From positions 62,001 to 126,000 of the forward strand of contig JAMYHX010000035.1 in the NCBI GenBank assembly GCA_025529335.1: DNA of 64,000 nt, given 5' to 3'. The position numbers and the translations under genes are program-made. Every line of letters begins with the position of its first letter. Position 1 is the first letter of the stretch. The notes beneath the pieces were generated by a model that was not told the DNA's origin, made no database searches, and saw only the letters and a program-made list of their open reading frames with translations. This document shows, piece by piece, positions 1 through 10,636 of the stretch. This DNA comes from Rhizopus sp. PT2906 (taxonomy: Eukaryota; Mucoromycota; Mucoromycetes; Mucorales; Rhizopodaceae).

Positions 1-182
1 AGATGATATCATTGTAAGGAAGTGGCAAAGCAACCAATATAGGTATATTAAACAAGTCAATAAACTATGCAGCAAGTGAAACACCAAAAGGGAAAAAAAG
101 AAAAAGTATCATATAATAAAAATGCATCTGAGTGTTTATTTTGGAATAAAAGAAATCATAAAAAAGAAGAAGGAAAAACAGG

Positions 183-1238
183 TTATGAATTGTTATTGTT
201 AGAGCCTATTTGTAAATTGTTGAACTGTTGACGAAACTGCAATGAACCCATACGCTGATGATGATGAGAGGGAGGAGGCTGATTATTGTTATTATGGTTA
301 TTGTTATTGTTGTTGTTGTTGTTGTTGTTGTTATTATTAGCTGTATTAATGTTATTCGGCGGTATTTGTGAATTATGGTATAAACAATTGGTACTTTGTT
401 GGAGTTTGTCATCTTTTATCATTTCACCTCTTTTAGCTGCCTCAATCATTTGCTCTAACTCCCTTATTCTTTCTTGATACCTTGTCACTTCTTCACGTAA
501 TTCCTTTATATGATCCACTGACAACTTCAAAATCGTTCCCTTATTTATTGCTCGTCCATTAGTGCCACCTTGACCATTTGATACCGACATCACATTCGAA
601 CTTGTAGGAGCTGCTTCTATCAACCTTTCAGGTAATAAAGTACACAGTTCTAAAAAAAAAGGGGGCTTAGGCCTCACACCCTTCTATCAACATTATCATC
701 AAACCATACCTTGTATGCGTTCATTTATGTTATCTCTTCTTCTTCTTTCAACTGCATTATGACTCTCTCTTCTCCGACGTCGTTTTTCAAATATCTCTTG
801 AAGGCTTTAAAAAACATATACTTTAGCTACTCTTGTTTTTTTTTGTGATAATAAAACTTACTTTTTCTGTTGTATCTCTTCATCATCATTAGTGTAGTTA
901 TCTAAATGACCAGTAGAGGCAGAGGGAGAGACGATGCCAGTAAAGATAGGTGATTGGCCAAAAGAAGAGGCATTAGAATCAAGACTTGTGCCAAACCAGT
1001 TTTGAGAGTTATTAGCATCATAAGGCAAACCACCCGCACGGTGAGGAGGGCTCATGGTAATGGAAGCTACTGTTCCAAATGAATTTTGACGTTGATGGAG
1101 CTGATAAGAAGCGTTAAATAACCGGCTATTTCGTGCAACAGGGACAGCTCCGACTGTTGTATGCGGTGTCCCCATCATCCCACTTGATGAAAAATGATCA
1201 GGTTCAAGGTTAAAGTCTTGTTGTGTTGGTGAATACAT
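183..1238 (-). CDS. bHLH transcription factor (MITF/USF/Cbf1-like)
   Basis: Three exons fit in one frame: 862-1238, 710-804 and 183-649, giving about 312 aa. Exon 2 carries the basic region, ESHNAVERRRRDNINERIQ, with the His-Glu-Arg residues that contact an E-box (CANNTG) in this family. Exon 3 continues into helix 1 (ELCTLLPERL), a Gly/Asn-rich loop, helix 2 (KGTILKLSVDHIKEL) and a heptad-like extension (RELEQMIEAA). The C-terminal tail is a long Asn run followed by Gln/Pro/His. The N-terminal ~125 aa are Ser/Gly-rich and look disordered. I infer a dimeric nuclear regulator. The target genes cannot be told, and both splice junctions restore the conserved bHLH reading frame exactly. Confidence 0.88.
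296..347. repeat. TTG/TTA triplet run encoding poly-Asn
   Basis: A near-pure trinucleotide tract that reads as poly-Asn in the bHLH gene on the minus strand. It is likely length-variable between strains. Read on the plus strand it gives a false poly-Leu ORF. Confidence 0.9.
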
Positions 1239-1514
1239 GGAAATGTATCAATAAATAATAACAATAAAACAATATGAAACAAAAAAGAAAAAGGGAGAAA
1301 AGGGGAGAAGGAGAAAGAAATATAAAATAAAGAAATAAAGAAAAGGAGAATGGAGAAAGAAAGAAAGAGGGAAATAAAAAAAAAGGGATTATTTTTTTAT
1401 TTATTTCCTTCTTTGTCGAGATGTTGTACACACTGGCTGGTGTGTGTGAGAAATAGAGCGGTAAATGATGATAAAATAGATTATGCGCGCAATACAAATA
1501 ATGAACCATTATTA

Positions 1515-3468
1515 TTACCAATAGTTCTCATTTGGGTAAGCAACTACTTCAATACGTTTTGTTGCCTTTTCTTGTTGCCATTTATCTATAAAATAAAATA
1601 ACTTGTCCTTTTGTGAAATATTTACAGTGGGTATAATCTGCTGGATATCTAAACTCGCAATAAATGATGCCAGCTCTCTAAAGCTGGAGTGTTCAGAATA
1701 AGGTACAGCATAGATCTTGATATTGGTTGATTCATAGTTAGGAGATAAGTTCAACATTCGATTGGAAGGTGGCATAATGACTTGGGATAGTGCTGCAAAA
1801 TTCATGTCTACTGTCTCACTAGTTGTTGATTTATATGCCCAACCTGTTGGCTTGAATGCAATCAATGAATCAAAATGTGTTCGAAGGTCCCATAGATAGT
1901 TTGCCATCATCTATAATATATATAATTCATTCTCTCTTTCTCTTCTTACAAATTAAGTAACAACTTACATCTGCTCGAATATCACGAAGAGACACAACAT
2001 GAACCTGTGCTTCTTTAGGGTCTTCTGTTAGCATGGATCTCAATTCTTCGTCTTCTAAGCAATGTAATATCTTGGCCTTCTTTTTATTTGCGTATATTTT
2101 GCATTTAAGCATTTTCGCTACGTCTAGTATATAATTATTAGGTGGGGATTAAAGATAATTTTAACTTACTTATAAACACTCTTTCTTTTCCAACTGTATA
2201 AGTTCCTACTACGATCAACATTCGCTTATCTACCTGTGTCTTGCACGTAAACCATTTACTCAGCGTGTTATCCTTCCTCTTGTCCTGTTCTATGATCTCC
2301 TTTTGGACAGTATCACAAACAGCCTGTATACATTCTTCTTGAGCAGGGAAAGCATACTGAGGGCTAAGATAGGTAGTATCGAGGTATAGGCATTGTATCG
2401 GTGGATTATCAGGCTGACGTAAGAGTGGATGCAAACACATGCGTGGTGCAGCCCTAAAATCCCCTGTATGCAAATGTCGTACCACCGTCTTATTGGGCCG
2501 TTCTACGATAAATAAAAACAAGACGGATCCTGGGCAGTGATTGGCATCGATTAATGCTACGGTTACATTTGATCCAGGGATAGGGTATAGCTCATTCATG
2601 GGGAGCGGATGAACAAAACGTGAATCCACACGCAATTCTTGTCGTACAAGATTAGCTGTTACTTGAGAACAGTAAATGGGGCCATGAGACCATCTGGTTC
2701 GAAGCCCTTCATAGTGATCAGAGTGAAAGTGAGTTAGAAAGTAACCATCACAGTCGGGTATTTTGCCATAATTAAATGCGTCCACGACAAATCTCGTGTC
2801 TTGTTGTAATTGTTAGTTTGCAGCTTTTCTTTATCTTTCTTTTTGTCACCTTTAACCCATTTATAAAATGGACACGGTTTTGTTTTAGTATTGTTTGATC
2901 TTTCTTGTATTTTGGCTTTAAAGTTATTAGTGTTCTTGGGTGCCAAAATATCTCTCTTGTTATCATTGGATTGTTTAAGTGAAAATAAAGACTTCCAAGC
3001 TGAAGGAAGAATTCTGCAATTTTGATCGTCAATTGTTACACTGCCTTCTTTACTACAATCACTATTATCATTCTCATCTTTTGCTCCATTTTCTTGTTCT
3101 GTAACACATTCTGCCGTAGTCATATCTTGTTGTTCTAAAGCGTACTCTTGAGCATCCAAAGAGGAAGTAAACGTTGCTTCAGTAGTCAATGAAGAGGTAA
3201 ATGATGTATCTAAGGATGCATGTGTATCTGATACTGATTCTTGAGCATCCAAGCATTGATTTATATGAACTTCCATAGAAACTGACTCGGTGTATATCAT
3301 CGTATTGCAAACCGGGCATGGTTCCCTTTTCTGTTGTTCAATAGCAACTAAATCCTGTTCACATCTTGTTTGACTGTCTGATTGGATCGCTTTGGGCGAT
3401 CTAAAGTAGGAATCTATAGTGAAATACTTTGATCGCACTACTTCCTTCTTTTTGCTCATATGTCTCAA
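1515..3468 (-). CDS. PSO2: DNA cross-link repair nuclease Pso2/Snm1
   Basis: Four exons (2850-3468, 2170-2799, 1969-2123, 1515-1910) give 599 aa. Near residue 50 there is a UBZ4-type zinc finger (PCPVCNTMI...HINQCLD). The metallo-beta-lactamase fold follows, with motif THFHSDHYEG (HxHxDH), a later His in DANHCPG and HTGDFR. The beta-CASP part has LDTTY, GTYTVGKERVF and VPYSEHSSF. Members are 5' exonucleases that process DNA interstrand cross-links in the nucleus. The first intron falls between CPFYKWVK and the conserved FVVDAFNYG, which confirms the join. An alternative start is the Met at codon 4. The gene diverges from RPT2 across about 650 bp. Confidence 0.93.
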
Positions 3469-3482
3469 ATAAATAAATAAAG

Positions 3483-3483
<1 letters not shown>

Positions 3484-3514
<31 letters not shown>
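3484..3514. repeat. (GA)n microsatellite
   Basis: A pure GA dinucleotide run of about 15 units just upstream of the PSO2 start codon, in its presumed 5' UTR or promoter. Confidence 0.9.
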
Positions 3515-3515
<1 letters not shown>

Positions 3516-3589
3516 TTATTTAATTGGCAGGGAAACAGCATTTTTGTCAAGTCACACGCATATACTGAGTGACAGATTTGCGACCCAGC

Positions 3590-3725
3590 CAAAAGTTTCA
3601 AGAGATTGGAACTTTATAAAAGTCAAGTTTAGCGTGACGCCATACATGGACAAGTTTCGTTGACATCACAGGAAGCGTCTGTAGCATTATCCTTCTCGTG
3701 GGTTTCCTTGTACACTGTATACATC
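3590..3725. repeat. diverged relic of the inverted-repeat (MITE-like) family
   Basis: This stretch aligns by eye to the right half of the copies at 7.3, 15.7 and 25.5 kb. Shared blocks are ACTTTATAAA, a TTTAGCGTG block, an AAGTTT...TTG block, GACATCA and TAGCATTA. The terminal repeat itself is no longer recognisable. It sits in the divergent PSO2-RPT2 promoter gap. Confidence 0.4.
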
Positions 3726-4118
3726 AATATCTGGTTCCTACTGGTGAAATGAAAATGGCCAGCACTACGTACATCAGGAAATGCACATGTATCTTGAGCA
3801 GCATCAACCTTCTTTCTTTACCCAAATAAAGCTCTCATTCATATCTAAGTTGATAATATTATGTTATTAATAAAGTATCTACTTCTCAAACCATCAATTT
3901 AATTGACCATTTCAATATACAAAAGATTAAAGCTGAATACAATACTTCAAGACGATTCTCGCATAAAGTGTCTCTTCGCTTGACTTCCTATTTCATTATC
4001 CGACAAAAAAATGCAAACTGTACGTCACAGTTTAGTTGCCGCTACGGCTCTTGAAATTGGGACGCGCAAGCTTCTCTTGCCGTATTCTGTTTTTTTCTTT
4101 TAAACCAAAAATAACAAA

Positions 4119-5600
4119 ATGGTAAGCAAATAGATTTCATCATATAAAATAAGAAGCAATGATCTTGACCACACTTTTTAATAGGGAAATTCACAATCTG
4201 GCATGCCAAGAGGCAATGACAAAAAGGACAAGGTATAGATGCCATATTGATAACTGATGGTGTTCACATTCAAACATGTTGTAATAGGAGAAAGATAAAA
4301 AGAAGAAGTGGGAACCTCCCGTTCCTACTCGTGTAGGAAAAAAGAAGAAGAGAGGACCAGACACAACGGCTAAATTACCTCAAGGTACATGTCATATACA
4401 CTTTATATGTCAATAAACCAACACATTCTAGTCTTCCCTACAACACGCTGTCGTCTCAAGATGCTCAAAATGGAACGTATCAAAGATTATCTCTTACTTG
4501 AAGAGGAATTTGTACAAAATCAAGAAAGACTCAAGCCTCAAGAGGAAAGAGATCAAGAAGAAAGAACACGAGTGGACGATCTTCGTGGTTCACCAATGAC
4601 TGTGGGCTCACTGGAAGAAATCATTGATGACGACCATGTTATTGTTTCTTCAGCCACTGGGCCAGAGTATTATGTCTCAGTCATGAGCTTTGTAGACAAA
4701 GATTTATTAGAGCCTGGATGCAGTGTCTTGTTACACCATAAAACTATGTCTGTCGTGGGTGTATTGGCAGATGATACAGATCCTATGGTGAGTGTCATGA
4801 AGTTGGAAAAAGCACCTACAGAATCCTATGCAGATATTGGTGGTTTGGAAAAGCAGATTCAAGAAATTAAAGAAGCTGTCGAATTGCCTCTGACACATCC
4901 TGAACTTTATGAAGAAATGGGTATTAAACCACCAAAGGGTGTTATTCTCTATGGTGTACCGGGTACAGGTAAAACTTTACTGGCAAAGGCTGTAGCCAAT
5001 CAAACAAGTGCCACTTTCTTGCGTATTGTCGGTTCGGAACTGATACAGAAATACCTCGGTGATGGTCCCAAGCTTGTTCGTGAATTATTCCGTGTAGCTG
5101 AAGAAAATGCACCATCGATTGTGTTTATTGATGAAATTGATGCTGTTGGTACTAAGCGTTACGACTCTACTTCGGGTGGTGAACGTGAAATTCAGCGTAC
5201 CATGTTGGAATTGCTTAATCAGTTAGACGGTTTTGATTCAAGAGGTGATGTCAAAGTGATTATGGCAACAAACAAGATTGAAAGTTTGGATCCTGCCTTG
5301 ATTCGTCCAGGTCGTATTGATCGTAAGATTGAATTCCCACTCCCTGATGTAAAGACAAAGCGTAGAATTTTCAATATCCACACTTCAAGAATGACATTGG
5401 CTGACGATGTTGATTTGGAAGAATTTGTCATGTCTAAAGACGATTTATCTGGTGCTGATATTAAGGCTATTTGTACCGAAGCAGGTCTGATGGCTTTACG
5501 TGAGCGTCGTATGAAAGTAGTAGCAGAAGACTTCCGTAAAGCAAGAGAGAAGGTGTTATATAGAAAGAGTGAAGGAACACCCGAAGGCTTATACCTTTAA
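4119..5600 (+). CDS. RPT2: 26S proteasome regulatory ATPase Rpt2 (subunit 4)
   Basis: Four exons: 4119-4121, 4185-4232, 4288-4384 and 4432-5600, giving 438 aa (human PSMC1 has 440). Exon 1 is just the ATG. It joins to exon 2 to give MGNSQSG, an N-myristoylation-type start like that of known Rpt2. A Lys-rich stretch follows, then KKWEPPVPTRVGKKKKRGPD, the OB region and the AAA domain with Walker A GVPGTGKT, Walker B IVFIDEIDA, the arginine-finger segment DPALIRPGRIDRK and the C-terminal GLYL (HbYX-type) tail that docks on the 20S core. This is a unfoldase and gate-opening subunit of the proteasome base. The gene is convergent with the TatD gene, 81 bp away. Confidence 0.95.
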
Positions 5601-5681
5601 TTCTTTATTGGTTTGGATAAATATAAGAAATAAAAGAGAAAGCGACAGTTATTCAATGTGAATACATGACCCTTTTTTTTT

Positions 5682-6778
5682 TTATTTTAGATTGAACGCT
5701 TTATATGTATTCTCCCAAACCTTTTCTGAAAGTTCATTTGGATTTGCATTTCTAATGGCAGCAACAATATGCAGTACAAGCCCTACTGTACAAGGCTCGT
5801 TTCTGCTTTTCACCATACATCCCATCTCAAACCTTTCTTTCTTTTTGCTTGGTGGAGAGTAAAGGGCCATTTCTTCTTTAGGAACATTCTGTAAATATTT
5901 AAAAGATGCATGAGTAGGACGAATATCACACCAAGGAGCGTCTGTCTCGATAACCAATTTATCTTCGGGAATCTCCTTGACTACTTGCAAATTTTCCTCT
6001 GTCTTGAGTGAGCAACCGTTGACGCCAATATACAAATCCAACTCCACTAGCTTTTTCATTTCCTCCATCGATCCTGTGAAAGAATGAACGATACCGGTTG
6101 TAAATCGATGTCTATTTGCCTTGACAAGATCAAAGAAATCATTGCCTGTGTTACGATTATGTAAAAACATTGGCAGTCTTGTCTTTTCTGCCAAGTCAAA
6201 CTGTCTTTCAAAATACTTTTTCTGAACATCTTTTGGACAAAAGAAAAGTCTGTCATAGTCTAAACCACATTCACCAATGGCAATCACAGACTTGTGTTGG
6301 GTCAGTTCAGCTAATTTGTTGTAATAGTCATCAGGTCCTCCTGGATGCTCTTCAAATTCATTGCTGCGTGTAGGATGACAGCCTACTGTTGTATATAAGA
6401 ATCCTTCTATATATTTCTCTGTTAATACATTTTTTTTCTCAATCTTTTTTGATAGATTGACTTGCCTTCTTTAGGATTACTTTCAATATATTCAATTGCT
6501 TCTTTAGATTCTGATAAGTTAGTTCCTGTAATAAACAACTTTTGAACACCAGCCTGCTTGGCTCTATGTATAACTTGTAAAAAGTCGTCTATTGTGGTTT
6601 AGTGATTAAAGAAAAAAAAAAAAGTAGGCAATTCAGTTTACCAGCATGAGCTTGCTTTCCACGATATATTCCCCTAAACATAGGGTCTGTCAAGTTTGCT
6701 CCAATGTCTAATGTATATTTAAATTGAGCATTTCATATAAGGAAATGTAAAAGAAACAAACTAACCGATAAACCTCAT
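5682..6778 (-). CDS. TatD-family metal-dependent DNase (TATDN1-like)
   Basis: Four exons (6766-6778, 6642-6707, 6466-6588, 5682-6418) give 312 aa. Landmarks in order are MRFIDIGANLTDPM, LFITGTN, TTVGCHPT, IGECGLDYDR (metal-binding Glu), FLHNRNTG, VHSFTGS and VIETDAPWCDIRPTH (metal-binding Asp). TatD proteins form a TIM barrel and act as 3'-5' exonucleases or DNases; the eukaryotic TATDN1 branch is linked to DNA repair and chromatin processing. The third intron uses a GC donor (G|GCAAGT), required to keep the frame between NPKE and EKYIEG. The first coding exon is only 13 nt. Confidence 0.9.
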
Positions 6779-7272
6779 TCTGGAAGAGATTGAAGTTTAA
6801 ATAAAATAAAGAACGCGTCTAGAAATACACAAGAGACCCAGCCACAGGATATATACATACATTATATACATACCTAACCTTTTTGAATTATGCACCGTTC
6901 TAATATACACTTTAAATGTTATATATATATATCATCACTCGTTTGAATATTTTAGTCAAATAACTAAATAAGCAAGCAAGTGTCATCAAGTATAAAGTGA
7001 TTATATAGCAAGAGATTAGGCAGTGGTATACATTCATACAAAGCTAGACTTCCCAAATGATCCGCAGATATGCTTTTATTATATTGCTAGAAACCACATG
7101 ATTTTCATCAATCAAGTGTTGTCTGAAAGCATAAAGAAGCGAAATTTTACATGGCTCTTGAGGAAATATGAGTATTATTTTGTATTAACTGGCTAGTCTT
7201 TGGTAAAAAGAGATGATTTGCTGTTAGCATTACACTTTATTCAAAAATCATTCGTGCACTGATACAATACCT
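6779..7272. other. intergenic, AT-rich, no gene seen
   Basis: Upstream region of the TatD gene. It contains short AT runs but no ORF or element that I can support. Confidence 0.6.
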
Positions 7273-7280
7273 GTCCAAAT

Positions 7281-7547
7281 GGGCCAACACTACATGCAAA
7301 TACGAATTTATCATAATTACAGGTGTTTGATCAAACTGACAGCATAAAGCAATAACAACATTTCTTTTTTTTTTTTTTTATTTCTTTCTTCTTCTTGAAA
7401 AGAAACACTAACCAAGTTGGTAGCTTTATAAACTCATGCATAGCGTCAAGCTATGCATTGAAAAGTTTTGTTGGACGACATCATAGGTGGTGGATAAAGG
7501 TAGTGCCCGTGGTATTGGTCTATTTTTGAATACATGTAGTGTATTCC
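7281..7547. mobile_element. short inverted-repeat element with 8-bp target duplication
   Basis: 267 bp flanked by a perfect direct repeat GTCCAAAT (7273-7280 and 7548-7555). The ends are imperfect inverted repeats: GGGCCAACACTACATGC at the left and ACATGTAGTGTATTCC at the right. There is no coding capacity. An 8-bp duplication is typical of hAT-type elements, so this looks like a non-autonomous MITE. Copies or relics lie at 3.6, 15.7, 19.1 and 25.5 kb. Confidence 0.8.
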
Positions 7548-7617
7548 GTCCAAATTATATTGTATATAAAAGAATCTGTAGACAGAGTGACAACAGACAT
7601 ATAAGCTGTACTATAAT

Positions 7618-8525
7618 GTGGTGTATATTACTAGAGGTCACAAACGAAATACCCAGCAATATACAAACCTGACCATTATCGAACAAATGATGAACAATGT
7701 ATGTCTTTGGTTGGAGAAACGTGATGAAAGTGAAGCAATATTTTATCGGCGGTTCGCTTCGATGGTGGATACTGGCGTGATCCTTACTGACGGTGAAACA
7801 AGTTTGCAGCCATTGAAGGTAACTATCGCAATGAACAAGGCGATATTCCACACCAGTGATATGTCCCAAGCTTATGATCGAAAGATTGATATGATGAAAT
7901 GCTCATCAAGTGTCAAAGGTTGATATTTCTAACAACGAATGGAAAAGGGCCATGATCAGCAAATCGATCAAATTTCACCAGTAATCGAAAAATCTAACCT
8001 ATTCAGCTTCAACACCAAGTTTCGAATGAAATTCACTGTTGCTATGGACTTTATAGGAAACTTTGGATACCTGGAACTTCTGCGACTTGTTGATCTTAGT
8101 CTTGATGATTATATCATTGTTGCTCATTTGGTCACTGATTTAGTCATTCCTACAACCATTGAAACGTTATGCACAGTGAAAGATACTCTGGTTAGTTTGG
8201 TTACTTTGAAATTAATCTTTTATTCAACAAAAGAAAAAATGCTACAGACTGGCATGGATTGCGCAAATTTTTCCCATAGGATCATCTTGTCAGCATTGCT
8301 TGGAAAGTCAGATCAGAACTCTATAAACTTGAACATGCTTCTGTTTTGGACGACATTTATCCAACGCCATCGACCGGTTCATCCCACTCCAAGTCACCAT
8401 TTATATTTTTTACACCAAGGAACAACCATGTACAGAAACGCAAGCTTTTGAAATTAAATGATGATGAAACGAATGTGAATTCCTTCACTGACCGACTTCA
8501 ATCATGTGTGTAGATTTAGCCTTTA
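7618..8525 (+). pseudogene. decayed PD-(D/E)XK-nuclease-like repeat-family gene
   Basis: The coding signal jumps between frames and carries stops. In order it shows FYRRFASMVDTGVILTDGE, YDRKIDMM, then in a shifted frame SNNEWKRAMI (so D...E-W-K), SKNL after a stop, and AMDFIGNFGYLELL with a hydrophobic tail. The same order (R-I-D, E-F-K, QQSK, GYI) is seen in the minus-strand relic at 18.4 kb. The D...ExK spacing and the following QQSKN resemble a PD-(D/E)XK phosphodiesterase core, but that is inference. I believe related proteins are repeated in Mucoromycota genomes; I cannot check this here. It ends just before the LINE fragment. Confidence 0.5.
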
Positions 8526-8539
8526 AACATTATTTTCTT

Positions 8540-10460
8540 GATTCAATAAACAGTACTCTGAAGGTGACCCGATTGAGCCTGGCAATCATCGACCTATTAG
8601 TCTCACGTCTGTCTTTCGAAAACTGTTAGAACGTAATATTCATCGCCTTCTGACGTATCACAATCCTCCTTTGGACATAGCCCAAGGCGGGTTTCGCGAA
8701 TCTAGAGAGTCTTTAGACCAAGCCCTTTGTCTAGCAGAGATATGTAACATTCTCCGTCGCCACTATCGCATAATCCCAGCACTGACATTCTTGACCATCA
8801 AGTCAGCATACGACACTGTGGATCGCCGCCAAATATGGCACACGCTAGAAAAAACAGCACCTGTAGCACTCGTTAGCCTACTACGGAGCTTATTTGACGA
8901 GGTCCAAATAGAAGTGCTGCTCAACAATGCAACATCTACACGTTTTTCGCCAGTCACCGGTGTCCTACAAGGGTCAATCCTCTCTCCGTTTTTGTATTTT
9001 ATATACATTAACGAGTTATCTCGCCTTCTGCTCCCACAACAGATAACCACGGATATTTTCCCTACCGAACTTATCCGTCGAATAAACTGCCTCCTCTATG
9101 CTGACGATGTGGTACTCATAGCTGATAAAGCCGACATGCCTACTCTCCTCAAGTCCTGCGAAGATCATAGTTACAAACTAGGGTACCGATGGAACCCAAG
9201 TAAATGTGTTATACTAGACCCAATACAGCCATCTCCAAGTTACACCTTCTATGGCGAACCAATTCCAAAACAACCTTCCTTTCTTTATCTCGGAATTCCC
9301 TTTCGCCCTGATAGCTATCTCGATGTTGTTACATTGGTCAATCATAACAAGACCAAAGCCCTTGCCATTATGAACCAACTCTCGGCCATTGGTGTTCACT
9401 CTAAAGGCTTTTCTCCTCTCCTTGGTAGTCGCTTTTACAGTCATACTGTTCGTGCGCAACTGGAATACGGCCTGACCATAACCAAGGTCATCACGTTCTT
9501 TAATAAACAACTGGAAGATGCCCAAAAAGTCTGTTTGCGACGGATTTTCGATGGTTCTTATACATCTTCCACCACGGTAATGCTACATATATCGAAACTA
9601 CCAACCATGCAGGAAGATGCTTATGCTCTACAATCTCAGTTCCTCCTACGCTCCCTTACTCTTCCAGAAGATGCTCTGTTACGTCGTCTTCCTCCACTTA
9701 TCCGCCAGCCTCGAAGTCACTCACAATGGTACAAGCTCTCTAGGTCACCTATTTGGAAGAGATACTCCCCCGACTCAGAGTCCCTGGATCGTCGCTCTTT
9801 AAGGTCGATACAACGAGAGCATCCCCAAGACAACCTCAACAATAAACGCTCTACACATGCCTTCGTTCTCCTTATGCACTATCGCCAACTATCTCTCTTG
9901 GCCCTGTCCTATTGGCTACCTATGTCTAAGTCTGAAAAAAGTCGCTGCATATGTTGGCGTCTTGGCTGGCTCCCTGGTGGTCGACACAAAACCTGCCCTC
10001 AGCATCCTGATCAGCCCTTCACAAAAACCTATACCATTCACTGTCTCCAGATGCACCGTAGGCTCATGATGCCCCAAACCATTTCTAACTCACTGTCCTT
10101 CTTTTTAGATATGCTACCTACCAGGAAACCTCGCTCTCCTAACACAATACTCTCGTGGAGCATCCGTTGGCCAACTATATGCAGAGTCCTATATGAATTC
10201 GATTACCTATATCACGTTAACTTTCTGCCTACTCCGCCCACTCGCCTCGGACAAAGACTCTTAGATTGGCTCCCCTCTTCTCCCTTTCTCACTAGTGTAT
10301 CTTACACTTGATCCCATTCACTCCTTCCAAAACATTTTTACCCTTGATCCCAAAAGGGTTTTTTAGTCACCACTATCCTTCCTTTCTGAACTGTCTTGGG
10401 CGGGAAAGATATAATATTACAGTCGTGCGCCCATTAGTGGTTTGATTATTTATAAATAAA
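8540..10460 (+). mobile_element. 5'-truncated non-LTR (LINE) retrotransposon
   Basis: The sequence starts abruptly inside the reverse transcriptase and ends in an A-rich tail near TAAATAAAAATCC at about 10,455. No endonuclease domain precedes it, as expected for 5' truncation during target-primed integration. The GC content is higher and the codon use differs from flanking genes (many CTC, CTT and TCC). No clear target-site duplication could be found by eye. Confidence 0.8.
8542..10311 (+). CDS. reverse transcriptase fragment of the LINE
   Basis: An open frame of about 589 codons without an initiating ATG at its 5' end (the frame opens after a TGA at 8539). RT motifs run in order: GDPIEPGNHRPISLTSVF, then LTFLTIKSAYDTVDR (motif A region; the first catalytic position reads Ile-Lys rather than the usual Asp), VLQGSILSPFLY, and the catalytic LLYADDVVLIAD. 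The C-terminal part has a Cys/His cluster (CPQHPDQPF...HCLQMH) seen at the end of many non-LTR elements. The upstream endonuclease half is missing. The frame is otherwise intact, so the copy is fairly young. Confidence 0.8.
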   Translation, partial: FNKQYSEGDPIEPGNHRPISLTSVFRKLLERNIHRLLTYHNPPLDIAQGGFRESRESLDQALCLAEICNILRRHYRIIPALTFLTIKSAYDTVDRRQIWHTLEKTAPVALVSLLRSLFDEVQIEVLLNNATSTRFSPVTGVLQGSILSPFLYFIYINELSRLLLPQQITTDIFPTELIRRINCLLYADDVVLIADKADMPTLLKSCEDHSYKLGYRWNPSKCVILDPIQPSPSYTFYGEPIPKQPSFLYLGIPFRPDSYLDVVTLVNHNKTKALAIMNQLSAIGVHSKGFSPLLGSRFYSHTVRAQLEYGLTITKVITFFNKQLEDAQKVCLRRIFDGSYTSSTTVMLHISKLPTMQEDAYALQSQFLLRSLTLPEDALLRRLPPLIRQPRSHSQWYKLSRSPIWKRYSPDSESLDRRSLRSIQREHPQDNLNNKRSTHAFVLLMHYRQLSLLALSYWLPMSKSEKSRCICWRLGWLPGGRHKTCPQHPDQPFTKTYTIHCLQMHRRLMMPQTISNSLSFFLDMLPTRKPRSPNTILSWSIRWPTICRVLYEFDYLYHVNFLPTPPTRLGQRLLDWLPSSPFLTSVSYT

Positions 10461-10483
10461 AATCCGTTTAATCGCATCTCCCT

Positions 10484-10510
10484 CTCTCTCTCTCTTTCTC
10501 TCTCTCTCTC
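10484..10510. repeat. (CT)n microsatellite
   Basis: A CT dinucleotide tract just downstream of the LINE 3' end and about 130 bp before the RPC82 start. Confidence 0.85.
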
Positions 10511-10636
10511 GGAAATTGTATCTCCTACCAAAATTCAATCAATCAAACTAGACGATTATTCAGTAAGAAAAGGGCACTTTCTCACATGCATACATTTTTG
10601 TGTGCTTTTCCTCTTAATACAGTCTCTAATCTACAC

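Noticed and set aside
286..477. Plus-strand poly-Leu ORF
   Set aside because: It is the antisense of the poly-Asn triplet run in the bHLH gene.
3484..3514. CRISPR-like or tandem array
   Set aside because: It is a plain GA dinucleotide microsatellite; no spaced direct repeats of CRISPR type occur in the window.
4042..4245. Small cysteine-containing minus-strand ORF (MASIPCPFCHCLLAC...)
   Set aside because: It lies antisense over the first exons and introns of RPT2, whose junctions give the conserved protein N-terminus. No independent support.
7487..7923. ORFs crossing the MITE end on both strands
   Set aside because: They begin inside the non-coding element and read through its boundary by chance; only the nuclease-like remnant beyond 7.6 kb carries a conserved pattern.
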